Below, piece by piece: positions 1 through 11,830 of a stretch of DNA of 64,000 nt. Positions within the stretch are counted from its first letter, which is position 1, and each line of letters starts with the position of its first letter. Both the position numbers and the translations under genes were made by a program. The DNA comes from Pachyseris speciosa (taxonomy: Eukaryota > Cnidaria > Anthozoa > Scleractinia > Pachyseridae): positions 30,001-94,000 of the forward strand of contig JAEMWC010000986.1 in the NCBI GenBank assembly GCA_016490735.1, written 5' to 3'. The notes beneath the pieces are model-generated. The model saw nothing but the letters and a program-made list of their open reading frames with translations, ran no database searches and was not told where the DNA came from.

Positions 1-32
1 TTGAGCCAGAGCCGTTTGTGGAGTCTTTCAAT

Positions 33-472
33 TCATGCAATATTTTCACAAGAAAGCTGGCTTTCATCATCCTTTACAGTTGTCATTGGAGCATTGCCTT
101 CAGTTATAGCAGGTTGGGCCATGTAAGGACCTTCTTTGCAAGAGGACAGGGAACAATCAGACTTTTCAATGCAAATGCCACAACAGTCATGTAATGGGGA
201 AACTTTTGCATGCTTCGTTTTAAAGTGCATCGCCACCATCTCACGTCTGCATTTGGTTTCTGGATTTTTGATGAATGCTTTCATGCTATATCATCACAGT
301 GCGCCAAATGGTAGGACTTGAAATGCAATATACTGTACCTCCTCCTCCCATCTCGTCCTTCCCGCCCGATTTCCTGAACGTATTCTTCTAGGGTATCACG
401 TATGACAAATTGGCATACCCTTTCGACTTCTGGGATATTTACCCCCTTTCCTAGGGCTGTGGTAGCAACCAC
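33..472 (-). pseudogene. RecQ-like helicase, C-terminal helicase and zinc region, broken
   Basis: Two overlapping minus-strand frames together look like the end of a RecQ-family DNA helicase. The upstream one (281-472) carries the helicase C-lobe signature ending in GREGRDGR, preceded by a GKGVNIPEV-like segment typical of motif V. The downstream one (33-284) is rich in paired Cys and His (CRREM, HDCCGIC), matching the zinc-binding region that follows in RecQ proteins. A frame change near 281-284 separates them, so the copy is interrupted or spliced there. RecQ helicases unwind DNA 3' to 5' using ATP. The N-terminal lobe lies in the same orientation at 1323-1800. RecQ-like fragments are common as repeats in corals (recalled, not checked). 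The fragment may continue beyond the left edge. Confidence 0.7.
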
Positions 473-1322
473 TACTCTTCACTGGACCATCTATGTGGAA
501 CACAATTATAGAAGACCTTTGTTTTCAGAGCCTCAGGTGTGGTACTGTGAAAACATGGCAATGTTGGAGATGGCATCTCCATCAAGAACACTGTCAAGCA
601 TAGAATAATTCCCCACAAGCATTTATTGACCGACAGTCATATATTATTGTTTTGCACGTTTTATTTTTGTTTTCTGTCTTGAGTTCTTCTATCATCCAGG
701 AAAATGTTATTTCCAACTCCTCTTCTTGAGAAAGTTTTTGCACTGACATTTTTCATATTGTTTTTATCAGGTGGCTTATTAATGAAAAGTACATTTTTCA
801 TGTACAAAGTCTTGATAATTTGCTTTCTTGTTTTCTTTGCTCCTGTTGAAGTCAAGCACAGTAAAGGTGCTCTTGTGAAACTCCTGACATTGCCTATTTT
901 GCTGTAGGCATCTCGAAAGGGTGCTTTCTCTGGGGAAGGTCCAAAGCCCCTATCAAAAAAAGATTATAAAGAAGAGAAACGTTGTGAAAAGTCGATTAAG
1001 GGTGCTTCACACTGGTGACAACATTAATGGCAAAACAACGTACAGTGTAATGCACCTTTTTATCAACATAAGAGCAAATTCATTATTATATGGGAAATAT
1101 GAAACCTTGGTTGGATAACTAAGGTCATCACCTAGAAGTTGTCTTCGTCTTTTATAATAAAGAGTAATTACATTTCAAACAAGTAAGCCAATGATAATAC
1201 CTTTCAATATTTTAGTTGAGGGCCTTTGAATGACTTGATGACACTTTATAGTGCATCAATGGCTTGCAAGTTGACTTCAATATATCAATAGTCGGGGATT
1301 TAAGATTTTGTCATTGCTATTC
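473..1322. other. No gene seen: probable intron or insert in the RecQ relic
   Basis: Between the two RecQ-like fragments I find only short AT-rich open frames without recognisable motifs. Confidence 0.4.
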
Positions 1323-1800
1323 TTACCAGTTATTCACGCAGTGAGACTCGTCAACTACTGTCCCAAGCAGGTGCTCTCCAAGTTTTAGAATAATTTGCGT
1401 GTTTCCAATTAAAGTTTCCGGGCTAATGTAGACAATGTGAATGCCTTCTAAGAATGGCAACTCGTGGCCTTCAGTTTTGGTAGCATTGATCCCTAGTTTC
1501 TCACAAGACGATAACTGGCCCTTGATAAGGGCATTCAAAGGAGAGACAACTAAAACCACTGGTTCTGTAGAGAAGAGAGAGATCCTTGTAATTGTAAACA
1601 ACAGATAACTCGATGGCCACTCGTACTGCTGGTTGGTAGATTAAAGATTTGTCATAGCCCATCGGGAGACATGCAAACGTATCGCATCCTTTAAGGAAAC
1701 CAAGTATGACTTTTCTTTGTAGAGATGTTATTTCTTTTATACGTTAGAAACGGATGATTTTATGGCTTGATCAAAGTGAGAAATCTCGAAACTCGGGGTT
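1323..1800 (-). pseudogene. RecQ-like helicase, N-terminal DEAH-type lobe, fragment
   Basis: The minus strand encodes, in order, a Walker A-like segment (LPMGYDKS, where a functional enzyme normally has GYGKS) near 1640-1690, and, in another frame from 1601 down, a VVLVVSPLNALIKGQ segment (motif Ia region) and the Walker B box VVDESHCV (DEAH-like) near 1330-1350. These are the ATP-binding motifs of RecQ helicases. The Gly-to-Asp change in Walker A and the frame break near 1600 argue against activity. It lies upstream, on the same strand, of the C-terminal fragment at 33-472, so both are probably one decayed gene with about 850 bp of intron or insertion between them. Confidence 0.7.
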
Positions 1801-2301
1801 CTCATGGAAGCCATAATCCACAGTGGGGTCAATAATTGTCAGCGTACAGTCTAACAAGGCATGTGCATTACACATTAAATGAAACCAGTTTTGAAAACTG
1901 GTAAGTTTCAACCAGAAATTTGGTTGGCGGCTTCATCAATCAACCCGTCGGGAGCTGGCAGTGGTCTCTCTCTTCTTCGTTTCATTCTTGCCTCATCAGG
2001 AGAGACCTCTGCAAGTAGGGAAGGTCTTCAATTGCTGAATCATCGATGATTTCCTCCTCTAAGTAGGAAAAGCTTAAAGTTTGGGATAGATTGTTAAATT
2101 ATTGTAAGTTCAGGTACTAAAACCTTTGCAAACATCAATACTGCATCCCAGAGATATTGGGTGCTGAAAAGTGCTTCGTTTTGCCTGTGATATTCGTAGA
2201 GCGGTCGGGTCAATTGTCGGGAATTTGTCGGAATTAACAGTAGTGACGTCACTATTGGCGAGCTGAAAAATTGCGGGAACATTAAAAACTACAAGTGAGT
2301 C

Positions 2302-2556
2302 TTGAAATTAGTGTCGTTTTTTTTAGCGGAAAGCACTGTGTTTTGTGCTGCAATAAACTGCAGCAACAATTCCAAGTGTAAAGTAAGTACTTTCAAGTTT
2401 CCACATGACCCAAAACTACGGAGGAAATGGCTCATAAGACTGAATAGGGAATCGCTTGTGCAGACCATTTTACATTTCACACCACACATCTTCAAACAAA
2501 ATCTCGTGGCAAGGACTTCGCTAGTTCCAGCTTTCAAGCCACGAAGATCTAATTGA
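2302..2556 (+). pseudogene. THAP zinc-finger domain fragment
   Basis: The reading frame shows the THAP arrangement: a first pair of Cys (CAAINC), a stretch ending in the conserved FKFPHDPKLRRKW block with the invariant Pro and Trp, then a hydrophobic C-terminal segment. THAP domains are C2CH zinc fingers that bind DNA in P-element-type transposases and host regulators. The later Cys-His half of the finger is not obvious, and the frame stops after 84 residues, so this is a partial or decayed copy. It stands alone in a non-coding stretch. Confidence 0.6.
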
Positions 2557-2559
2557 AAG

Positions 2560-4650
2560 ATGATGCTGTACCAACTTTTTTAAGAATAAAAACGTTGAAT
2601 CTGAAACAAAAATCGGCCAGAAAAGAAGCAACACCGACAACAATTCTAGACCGCTGAATAACGGGACGACTTCAAGCGGCAATTCCTAATGTATTCGCTC
2701 AGCGTTTGCAAAAATGGCAGAAAGTTAGCAGTAGGCATTTTCCATCTTGTTTGAAATAGCTGGAAGTAGAGTGATCCTTTTGCTCTCTCTGATAATTAGA
2801 TCTTATATTAAGTTTGCTGGGATGTGAAGAGCTGAGATGTCCGTGCAAACCATTGATATTCTTATAAGTGGCGTACAAATCGAATTTACGTAATGAACAG
2901 TAGCCGTAAATAGATTTGGCCAGAGCCTTTCACTTCGCATCCTTTCAGAAAAGTAGGCGCTTGTTAACATTCAAGGAGGATGATCTTAGTGGTTGGATAA
3001 TAATATCCTAGAAAGCGGAGTAACTGAGCGTCCTCTTCATACGGCAACCTGGACGGGAGTTTGACCTCATGGGAACAAGTTGTCTCAGATTTATAAGCCG
3101 AAAGCCAGGCAATTGCTCCAAATTAAAAATTAAATATGTCGCCTTCGCTTGTGATATATCGGCAAGCAGAACTTCAATTCAACTTGTTCAAAACTGGTAA
3201 TGCGAGATAAAAGAACATCGCGAGTATTTTCAAAACAAAGCCGTCTGTTTGCATATCGGACGTGCTTAAAAGCAGGTGCTCTGTAATATACTTAAGTTAT
3301 AGTGCTAACATCGCAAACACCTCCATTGCGAGATATGGAAACGGATGTTTTTTTTTTTTTTTAAGAAATTAAACAAACCTTTGTCCATCCATCCATTTTT
3401 GTGCACTGACATTTGTGGTCAGTTACTCGAGCGTTCTCGTCGCTAGTGTTTACGCTACTGAATAATCAAGGTGAATCAGTTTTTATAGTTTTATTTGCCT
3501 GCGCATGTGACAATTTCGCTCGAATTCAAATCAGGATGCAACGTTTGGTTATTTCGTAGGTCACAAGTACATAAACTTAATAAAATGTGTTCCCTCTACT
3601 TTTTTGGCGGTTTATTTATGCATGGGTTTTTGTTCCTGTTTACTACAACTTCGTTGTCGCTCCACATGTATTTCTAGTCCTTCTGATGTTACTTTCAGTT
3701 TATGGTGCGTCTTTTTACCAAGTGTTGCTGAGTCTGGGGTGTGTTTTATAGCCGAGTGCACCTTATAACCAAAAAACTACGGTACTTTCACGTGGAAAGC
3801 TCTCTTTCTCTCTCCCTTTTTTTTTAATTTTTCTTTTTTATTTATTTTATTTTATTTATTTATTTTTTTACCAAAAACGAGATGACAGCTTCTCATGTAT
3901 CCAATAGGTATATTGCCGTTTGGCAACATATCTGTATGTACTGACAGAAAAGAGGAAAAACGTACTCAATCTATATATAATACCATACTCTCAAACCTTG
4001 GGTGACAAAATTTTCACAACCTTTTTCCTCATTTGGTTCATAAAATTCTTAGTGGCATGAATTATATACCCTCTGGAGCTACATAATATTTCATTTTACA
4101 GACAGACACAAATAATTTATCATCTAAGTAGTTGTAATACTAAAGGAATGCTTGATTTGTTTTGGCAGCAGTTTTGGTGGTATGGCAAATACATGTATCT
4201 GTACAAATGATGCAAGTAACCACATCTAGATTGGATGGAGTTTATGGGACAATGAATTATGTTAAATCACTTTGACATCATGCAAGTTATTGCAAGTAGT
4301 GTAATGATACAGAATATATACCAAATGGAAAACTTTCAGGGAGGTTGTTAACGGCCATGAGATGTTTGGCATCAGTGTACATCCCACCCATTCACAAGCT
4401 TGCTCATTTCTAGACCAAAATTATGACTATGCTCTTTCCGTGGCCATTTTGATACTGACATACACCAATTGTAGGTGAACTCCTTACAACAATCCCACAT
4501 AATTCATGCATTACCCAAAATCAGAAACCTTTTCCAGACACACATACTTATGTTGGTGATGGTCGGACAAAAATATGGCAATGTTTACAAGCATACATAT
4601 ACATCCCCATTTAGTGGCTCATTATAAATCGGGCCTTCATTCTCTAGATA
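2560..4650. other. No gene seen; T-rich and AT-rich low complexity
   Basis: No coding region with recognisable motifs. It holds a T run near 3350-3362 and a T-rich low-complexity block near 3818-3870. Confidence 0.5.
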
Positions 4651-4654
4651 CTGG

Positions 4655-4858
4655 TTATAAGTTATCTAAATAACAGCTGCACACAGCAGTAAAATTCTCA
4701 TTCTCAGTAATACAGGACATGGAATGTGGTATCTTATCAGATGACTTTGAGATTTCACAACAGCAGACGCTTTCCTGCCCAGTTTGTATGGGCACACAGT
4801 TTCCAGAAATGCACCTGCATTTTAAGTGCAAGTCAAGATTGTAAAGAAAAGTAAACAT
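4655..4858 (-). pseudogene. P2X7 intracellular (ballast) domain-like exon
   Basis: The minus-strand frame is a dense cysteine cluster: CRCISGNC, then ESVCCCEI, then SMSCITENENFTAVC. This order (C-x-C-x3-4-C, E-x-x-C-C-x-E, C-I-T with an acidic/aromatic segment and VC) matches the zinc-binding C-terminal domain first known from P2X7 receptors and, as I recall, widely found in cnidarian transposon-like proteins. It is 67 residues, with no receptor membrane segments nearby, so it is a single exon or orphan fragment. It may belong with the RecQ-like relic on the same strand. Confidence 0.55.
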
Positions 4859-4869
4859 TTCATTAAAAA

Positions 4870-6200
4870 AAGCATATAAGATTTAATCACTGGCATTTTG
4901 TCAATTCACGGATACCCCTGTTACAACGATTGTACATTTCAGTTATCTAACTTTGGGATTGTTCACGCAGTGTCATTGGAATGAAATCGGACTCACAAAA
5001 ACAGCTGCATGGAAATTATGGTATTGCATAACAATAAACAGTGAAAATGTACAAAAACACAGGGAGCAGGTAAAATGCGTGAAATGAAAGCGAAACAGCA
5101 TGCAGTTGTAATTTTATGGCCACCTTTTCATAGTATGGTGAATATTAATATAGAAGAAACGCGGATCAAAACAACAGCAGCGCATGGAAGTATGGCTTCA
5201 CAGTATACATCGAAAATACAATTAAACACCACAGAGAACAAAGCAAATGCTTCAAGGGCGATTCCAACGTATTTATTGACCATTCTACGGCGATCTTTTA
5301 CAGTATATTGAGTAAACAAATGCTCACCAATCCACTTGACCGATTCGGTCCTTGTTTACATCGTATTCTTTGCAGTCAGACGAGTCATCGGAGGTTCCAG
5401 CATACGATTCTGTTGCCATTAATCAGTGCATTAATTTGTTCATACTAGTACCGCTCTACGTTAAAAACCACATGTTCGACTTCCTCGACCTTTTTCGAAA
5501 GAGAGAACGAAAGGTTAAAACGAAGAACTTTTCGACAGATTGCAAAGAATAAGTATAGCATTGAGCTCCTCATCCATTCGCCAATAGTGACGTCACAACA
5601 ACATGTGCTTGTTTCCATTCCTTCCATGTCAAGCGCGCGGCCATTTCAGAAACGTTTTCGTTTGTTCTTCGGATATTTCCGTACTCCCTGTTGTTTTACT
5701 CCCTTAAAAGCTCAGATAGGCCAATTTCTACGTGATTTTGTATTCCAGTAGTCCTTTTTAGTGTTCGGTCACTTTGAAATGACACAAAGAAAAGTTTTCG
5801 AAATTTTGGTTCATTTGACCTTTAATATTATTTGACATAACAGCTTCCCTCTTTTACAAAACTTTAACAGATAACATTTTGGCATCACAAATAGCTGTCA
5901 TATATTAAATAATACACGGTAATAATGATATTCAACAGCAGTAATTTCATTTGAAATTTCGAATTTCTTATTTCACCAACACTGGTGTTATTGGTATAAT
6001 CACGATTATGTGCCAGTTTTCACTGCAACACTAAGGAGAAGTATACTTCTTAAAAAATGCTGACACTTATACACATTTCAAATACATGTCAAATGCTGAG
6101 CAGTATTTTACGCATGGTCATCAGGTTAAATACAGTGTAGTATTGTATAACTATTGTTATATTTCAGTGTGAATTTTCAGCATTCTCTCCTAGCAAGCAC
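4870..6200. other. No gene seen
   Basis: Only short, motif-free frames on both strands. Confidence 0.4.
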
Positions 6201-6212
6201 CCCAATTTCTTC

Positions 6213-6480
6213 CTACTCATCTTGTTCAGCAAGTGGAAGGTATTTCAACCTTTGGGCATCATCTTGCCCGGGGTACTTACTTGCCAGGTCCAAATGTTGA
6301 TTGGTCTCATAAAAAGCATCCACTGTTTGGAACAATTGCTTGTAAGTACCGAAGGAAGTGTTGTGCTTACCATGTTTATATTCTTCATTCATAAAGTATT
6401 CTGGAACCTTCTTCAAAAAGACAGTGGAGTGATTTATGACAGCCATTTTTTCAAGGCCTTCTCTAGGGCCTCGAACTGCT
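6213..6480 (-). CDS. Unrecognised possible exon
   Basis: A minus-strand frame of about 85 residues has a protein-like composition (mixed charged and aromatic residues, few low-complexity runs) and continues upstream of its first Met without a stop to about 6480, where TTTTAGC on the opposite strand could mark a boundary. I do not recognise the family. It lies on the same strand as the P2X7-tail-like exon and the RecQ fragments, so it may be another exon of the same decayed gene. Confidence 0.3.
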
Positions 6481-6489
6481 CAGCCACAA

Positions 6490-7290
6490 AACTGAGCAAA
6501 GGAAAGCGAACTGAAGAGAAGCTAGAGTACACCCTTTTAGCTGTTGTAAACATATCAGCTGTTTAACGTCATCAGCAGATACACCAGTCCGTATGGAACG
6601 TGCCCCATCTTTGAGTGTGACAGCCTGATGAAATATAAGTATCAGGTGAAATCATTGAATACCTGTAAATTCATTTCATAGGGGAACACCATACCAAGAC
6701 CGTCATGTTACATTGCTTTGTAGGTGTTACAGTGTTATGACTATTTTGGTCAAGCTACAAACAAAAAACATTTGAATTCCACCTGGAAACATTTTCGTGC
6801 ATTTAGATGAACACCTTACTAAATATCCAGACAAAAATATTGTAAAAAGCTGAGTTGTTAAAGTTGCTTAAGAGTTCCATTGTACTTTCTTTTCAATAAT
6901 TTTGAGCCTTGATACAATATACATCTTGGAACCATATGCGTCTACTATATATATTATGTAGACTGGCAATATCGAAATGGACACAATAAGAGACATTCTT
7001 GACATAGAATAGGATAGAATAGAATGTGATAGAATAGAATAATTTATTTAATGTCGAAGAACGTGGGAAGTGTTTGCACAGTCTTCTGAGCCAGAGGATC
7101 ATGTTAAAAATGCTCGACAAACTAAAATTACAAAACAAGGTAAATTGTGAATTATGCACATTTATGCAGATTTGTTATTAGCTACTTATCCAAATGCTAT
7201 TAGTGGTACATCGAATGTTACTGGGCTGAGCGGTCAGCTTGCAGTTATTTTTTAAGTTAACCTGAAGCCTACTAGATCAGTTAAGCCCCC
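6490..7290. other. No gene seen
   Basis: AT-rich spacer with no coding motif. A short imperfect tandem repeat (units like GATAGAATA) lies near 7005-7040. Confidence 0.4.
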
Positions 7291-9086
7291 ACATAAGGTG
7301 TATTTGCATAACAAAGCTAACTTTGATGGCCTAAGAGAATTTATGTCAGACTGGTCATCTACATTCTTTGCATCAAAACTCGAAGAGAAGTCAATTGAAG
7401 AAAACTGGAACATATTCATAACATCTCTGTTAACTGGAATGTCTCAATTTATTCCACAAAAATCGTCTCGACCGAAATTCACGTTACCTTGGATTGATAT
7501 CAACATCAAGAGAGAAATGCACAAGAAAGATTGTTTGCATAAAATGGCTATTCGCTCCAAAAACAACCAACATTGGAAAGCGTTTAAGCATCAACGCAAC
7601 CTTGTTTCAAAACTTATTAAGGAAGCTCACAACCACTATCTTAATGATGTTATTGGCAATAGCCTAATGGACAACCCAAAGAAGTTTTGGTCATATGTAA
7701 GGAACAGCAAATCTGAGAACCTTGGCATCCCTCCACTAAAGAACAGTGACTCATCAGTATGTGTAACTGATAAGGACAAAGCAGAATCTTTACTTTATTC
7801 TTACTTCCATTCTGTCTTCACTGAGCAGCAGATGCCAATTCCTACATACACCCTTTTCGTCAATTCCAGACTTACAGATTTCACCAGCAGGGGTCTTTAA
7901 ACAACTGTCTCAATTAAATCCCAAGAAAGCATGTGGGCCTGATGAAATCCCAGCAAGAGTGCTAAAGGAGGTTTCACAATCAGTTTCATGTTGGCTCTCT
8001 TTCATCTTCCAACAATCATACAACTGTAGCACTGTTCCATCAGATTGGTCCAATGCCTTAGTTACAGCAATTTTTAAGAAAGGAAACAAGTCAGACTCAG
8101 TAAATTATCGCCCAATTTTATTATCCTGCATTTGCTGTAAGATAATGGAGCACATTATCCTAGTCACATGTCTAGACACCTTTCCTTGAATAATATTCTT
8201 ATAATATTCTCGATCAACAACATGGTTTTAGAGAGAAATATTCTTGTGAAACACAGATTATTTCTGCAATACACTACTGGGCGAAAGGCATTAATCTTTG
8301 CCAACAAACTGATGTTATTTTGTTGGACGAGCGTATGGTATTAGAGGTAAAATGCACAGTTGGATTAAAGCTTTTCTATCCAGTCGCACACAAAATGTTT
8401 CAGTTAATGGAGTTCTCTCCTCATCGAGACCTGTGGTATCTGGTGTTCCTCAGGGTTCTGTTTTGGAACCGGTGCTGTTCCTTTTATTTATCAATGATAT
8501 CTCAGGCTCAGTTCAATCAAATCTACGTCTATTTGTGGATGACTGTGTATTATATAGAGAGGTAGTTACCCATCAGGACTGGCTAGCCCTCCTGCAACTG
8601 CAAGATCTTCATTGTCTTTCCCTTTGGTTGAAGACTTGGCAACTTACCTTTAATGTAACCAAGTGCTATCATTTAGGGATAACTCGCAAGAGAATTCCTG
8701 TCGATTTTAATTATACCTTGGACGGTAAGGTTATCTCAAGAGTATCCTCCGCAACTTACCTGGGAACATCAATCTGTCCTGGAACAATCATTGTGATATT
8801 ATTTGTAAGAAGGCAAATTCAACCCTTGGTCTTCTCAGACGAATCTTATCTGGTTGTACTCCAGAGGTCAAGAAAACAGCATATGTTACACTTGTATGCC
8901 CCAAACTGGAGTATGCAAGTAGTGTATGGAACCCTCACACGCAGTGTAACATTGACAAGATAGAGATGGTCCAACGTCGTGCAGCCAGATTTGTTTACAA
9001 TGATTATTCCCGTTTCAGCCATGTTTCTCCAATGATCAAAGTGGGGTGGGTACACCGTAGATTGACTAACCAAGTGTTTATGTTTT

Positions 9087-9389
9087 GTGAATGATATATG
9101 AAATGAATCATATACGAACTGCGGAAATGAAATCAAATGAAGAATGATCCTGCAGTTGTGAACGCAATTTTACTTCCAACGGGGTTTGAACCCATGACCT
9201 CGTGATTACTGGTGCGATGCTCTAACCAACTCAGCTATGAAGCCACTGACGTTGGGAGCAGGTCAATTGTGCGAGGATCATTCTTCATTTGATTTCATTT
9301 CTGCAGTTCTTATATGATTCATTTCATATATCATTGACACTCATTTCTTTCACGGGAACATATGAACCCACAATTGACCTACTCCCAAT

Positions 9390-9421
<32 letters not shown>

Positions 9422-9540
9422 ATCGCACCGGTAATCCCGAGGTCACGGGTTCAAACCCCGTTGAAGTCCTGAATTTTTTTTTAGGCTTCTTTTCGCAATT
9501 GCATAAATTGCGTTCACAACTGCGAGGATCATTCTTCATT
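9087..9540. mobile_element. Foldback tRNA-derived SINE-like insertion with 12 bp target duplication
   Basis: The insert is bounded by TGTTTATGTTTT at 9075-9086 and 9541-9552, and removing it restores the LINE frame region. Inside are two inverted modules: a minus-oriented tRNA-like unit (about 9176-9245) and a plus-oriented one (about 9396-9470), plus inverted arms containing GGATCATTCTTCATTTGATT and TATATGATTCATTTCATATA. The arm and tRNA-like sequences match a repeat I remember as frequent in corals. The duplication length fits target-primed insertion rather than a cut-and-paste transposon. Confidence 0.75.
9396..9470 (+). repeat. tRNA-like head of the SINE (Thr-like)
   Basis: The unit has tRNA box A (TAGCTCAGTTGGTTAGAGC) and box B (GGGTTCAAACCCC) and an acceptor-like pairing (GGCTTCA with TGAAGTC). 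The anticodon stem carries mismatches (C-C), so it is unlikely to be a working tRNA. A second copy lies inverted at about 9176-9245. Confidence 0.65.
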
Positions 9541-10009
9541 TGTTTATGTTTTTATAAGATCTACAAAGGCCTTGTCGGTATTTCCTACCACTTGAAGTAT
9601 CTTGCAGTACAAGAGCTTCAAGGCTTCCTAATTTTGCGCCATTTTGCCAACTTACCACACTGAATGATACTTATAAATATTCTTTTTACCCCAGAACTAT
9701 AAGAACTTGCAACTGTTTACCTTTGTCTTTAATTCCTGTCTCACTAGGTGAATTTAAAGCCGTAATCTCAAGCATGTAGGTTATTATATTATATGGTCTA
9801 TTTTTATTATTATATTATTTTAAATGGTTAATTTTAATAGGTTAATTTTATTGCGTGTTCATACATTTATATGTACATATGTATATATTTATTTATTGAT
9901 TCATTTTTGCTTTGAAACTCTATTATAGTTATCCTGTCTTAGGAGTATACTGATTAAAAGATTAAAAATTGTAGTGGAAGAAGAATAAGGAACATGTCCA
10001 TATGCCCAC

Positions 10010-10326
10010 CTCTCTACTTGAAATCAATACTTTACGGATAAGACACCATGGGGAAAAAAGGGTCGATCATGCAATTCTATGCTAAATTGGAAGCTGTCAC
10101 TCTCAATGCATTAAACTACCCCCAAGGCATGCTCCCCGGGAAGAGGATCGATCTTCAGGTCTACCTTACTTAAACCTCCTAGAACGTCCCTTCTGTTTGA
10201 CATTATTTTGTGCAGCTTCAGTCCTTTATTGGCACAAATTCCTTGACTTGCCTTCATCAGATTGAAAGCGTCCACATTAGGAACAGATTGTCCACATTGT
10301 CCATTGTCCACATCCATGTACGACAT
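10010..10326 (-). pseudogene. BEL/Pao retrotransposon polyprotein fragment
   Basis: The minus strand encodes a segment with FNLMKASQGICANKGLKLHK, then SNRRDVL, then LPGEHALGV, followed in a shifted frame by CIESDSFQF near 10050-10080. This succession is characteristic of BEL/Pao polyproteins in the region between the reverse transcriptase and RNase H. One frameshift near 10110 and the lack of flanking RT, integrase or LTRs mean this is a short orphan fragment. It lies between two LINE fragments of opposite orientation. Confidence 0.7.
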
Positions 10327-10334
10327 TCAGGACA

Positions 10335-10860
10335 TTAAATAGACAATCTCCTGTTTATATCTCTGAACTTATTTCTCGCTACCAGCCAACTAGAACTTTC
10401 AGGCCTTCTACCTGTAATTACTTGTCAGTTAGTAACTGCTCTACTCAATCTTATGGAGATAGGTCTTTCACTGTCGCCTCTTCCAAGTTATGCAACTCAG
10501 TTCCGTTTTCTCTGCGTAACTGCTATTCGTTTGCCAACATTTTAAAGTCACAATTCCTTCTCTGCCTGATCCCCTTCCCGCTTGTTTCCCTGTTTTTGCT
10601 CATCCCAGTGTCATGCTCGTTCGCCCGCTTGATTGCTCGATCTTCCCGCTCAGTGTTTGGCAAGTAATAGTCACAGCTGAAAACCTGTCTTTTTAATCTG
10701 ATTTTCACTTATTACATTCTTCCCCTGTATTGCATGAATTTCTAGTGTGATAGTTTTATGCACTGTTTATAGTAGCATTTAACAGCTGAATTTTAGCGGT
10801 GTTAAATTAGATTTTTTTTAGGATTACTTTGGAAGAGCAGTGAGACTTCTGTATAATGCT
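10335..10860 (+). mobile_element. LINE 3' end fragment
   Basis: The plus strand starts with a segment like PVYISELI and continues with STQSYGDRSFTVASSKLCN, the conserved C-terminal tail of CR1/Jockey-like LINE ORF2 proteins (consensus YGDRxFSVAAPKLWNSLP). The end of the protein near 10690 is frameshifted, and an AT-rich 3' tail follows to about 10860. It is a separate 3' fragment, not the continuation of the element at 7298-9775, which already has its own tail. Confidence 0.7.
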
Positions 10861-10889
10861 CTAAATATATTATTATTACAACCATTACA

Positions 10890-11830
10890 TATTAAGTCAG
10901 CGGACACGGGCGGACTTGATATCTAAGAGAACTGCTGTTGTGTCATCTGCAAACTGGAGTACTTTTGTCACTTCATTCCCTATTTTAATACCTTTAATTT
11001 GAACGTTGTTACGAGTAGCAATTACGAGGGTTTCAACGGCCAAAACAAAAAGATAAGGGGAAAGTGGATCACCTTGCCTGACACCGCGTTTAAGGGTAAA
11101 ATAATCTGAGGCAGTACCATTATTTATAACACAACTTTGAATGTTTTTATAGAATAGCGTGACTCAATGTATAACATCGTGTCAAAAGTTGAAGGCTTCA
11201 GGTCATTTAAGAAGAAAGTCCCATTCTAGGGTATCGAAGGCTTCTTGAAATCAATAAATATTAAAAGGCCAAGAAATATTTTCAGCATCTGTGAATTCCA
11301 TGATATCAAAGATAGACCTAACAGTTTCGCCTATGTATCGGTCTTTGACATACCCAGTTTGGTTGCTATGAATTACATTTGGCAAAACCTCTTTTATCCT
11401 GGCAGCGATAACTTTCGACATTATCTTAGCATCAGCATTTAGCAATGAGATAGGTCTCCAATTCTCGATGAAACAGCGATCTTTACCTTTCTTCTCAATA
11501 AGCGTTATTACAGCTTTTTTCTGTGTGTTTGACATTTCACCTCTTTCAAAAGATTCGTTGACACATTCAATAAAAGGTTTCTTTATGATATCCCAACATC
11601 GTTTTTAGAATTCTATGGGAATCCCATCACTTCCAGGTGATTTGTTCTCCTTGAAGCTTTCTAAAATTATTTCGCATTCTTCCAGTGATATTTTCCCTTC
11701 GCATGATTACTTTTCTTCTTCTGATAATTTTGGAATTTCCAGACTACTTAAGAAGTTCTCTATCAAAATTTCTCTGTCCGCAGTTATGGATGGTGATTGG
11801 TACAAGTTCAAAGATGCAACCATCCAAGAC
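10890..11830 (-). mobile_element. L1/Tx1-like LINE reverse transcriptase fragment
   Basis: On the minus strand, in order: SKIIRRR and ECEIILESFKENKSPGSDG (about 11640-11700), then SNTQKKAVITLIEKKGKDR and NWRPISLLNADAKIMSKVI (11400-11535), then the catalytic box FADDT within KVLQFADDTTAVLL (about 10930-10960). These are reverse transcriptase domains 0 to 5 of the L1/Tx1 group. Several frameshifts (near 11240, 11610 and 11730) inactivate it. Its 5' side carries SINE-like copies. Confidence 0.8.

Larger units (their letters stand above)
7298..9775 (+). mobile_element. Non-LTR retrotransposon (LINE) reverse transcriptase relic
   Basis: Plus-strand frames form a decayed LINE reverse transcriptase. 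7298-7900 has the pre-RT segment with NPKKFWSYVRNSK; 8080-8170 has the fingers segment (AIFKKGNKSDSVNYRPI); 8430-8550 has the SGVPQGSVL block and the catalytic box as FVDD (FADD in active copies); 8940-9080 and 9553-9775 hold the typical C-terminal region (DKIEMVQRRAARF, then GLVG and NDTYKYSFYPRT). Stops and frameshifts occur near 7900, 8190 and 8800. A 454 bp SINE-like insert (9087-9540) splits the C-terminal part. The endonuclease domain is not seen, so the copy is 5'-truncated, as usual for LINEs. The clade (Jockey/CR1/RTE-like) is uncertain. Confidence 0.85.

Noticed and set aside
6222..6566. 114-residue plus-strand frame
   Set aside because: Opposite strand of a more protein-like minus frame; no motif.
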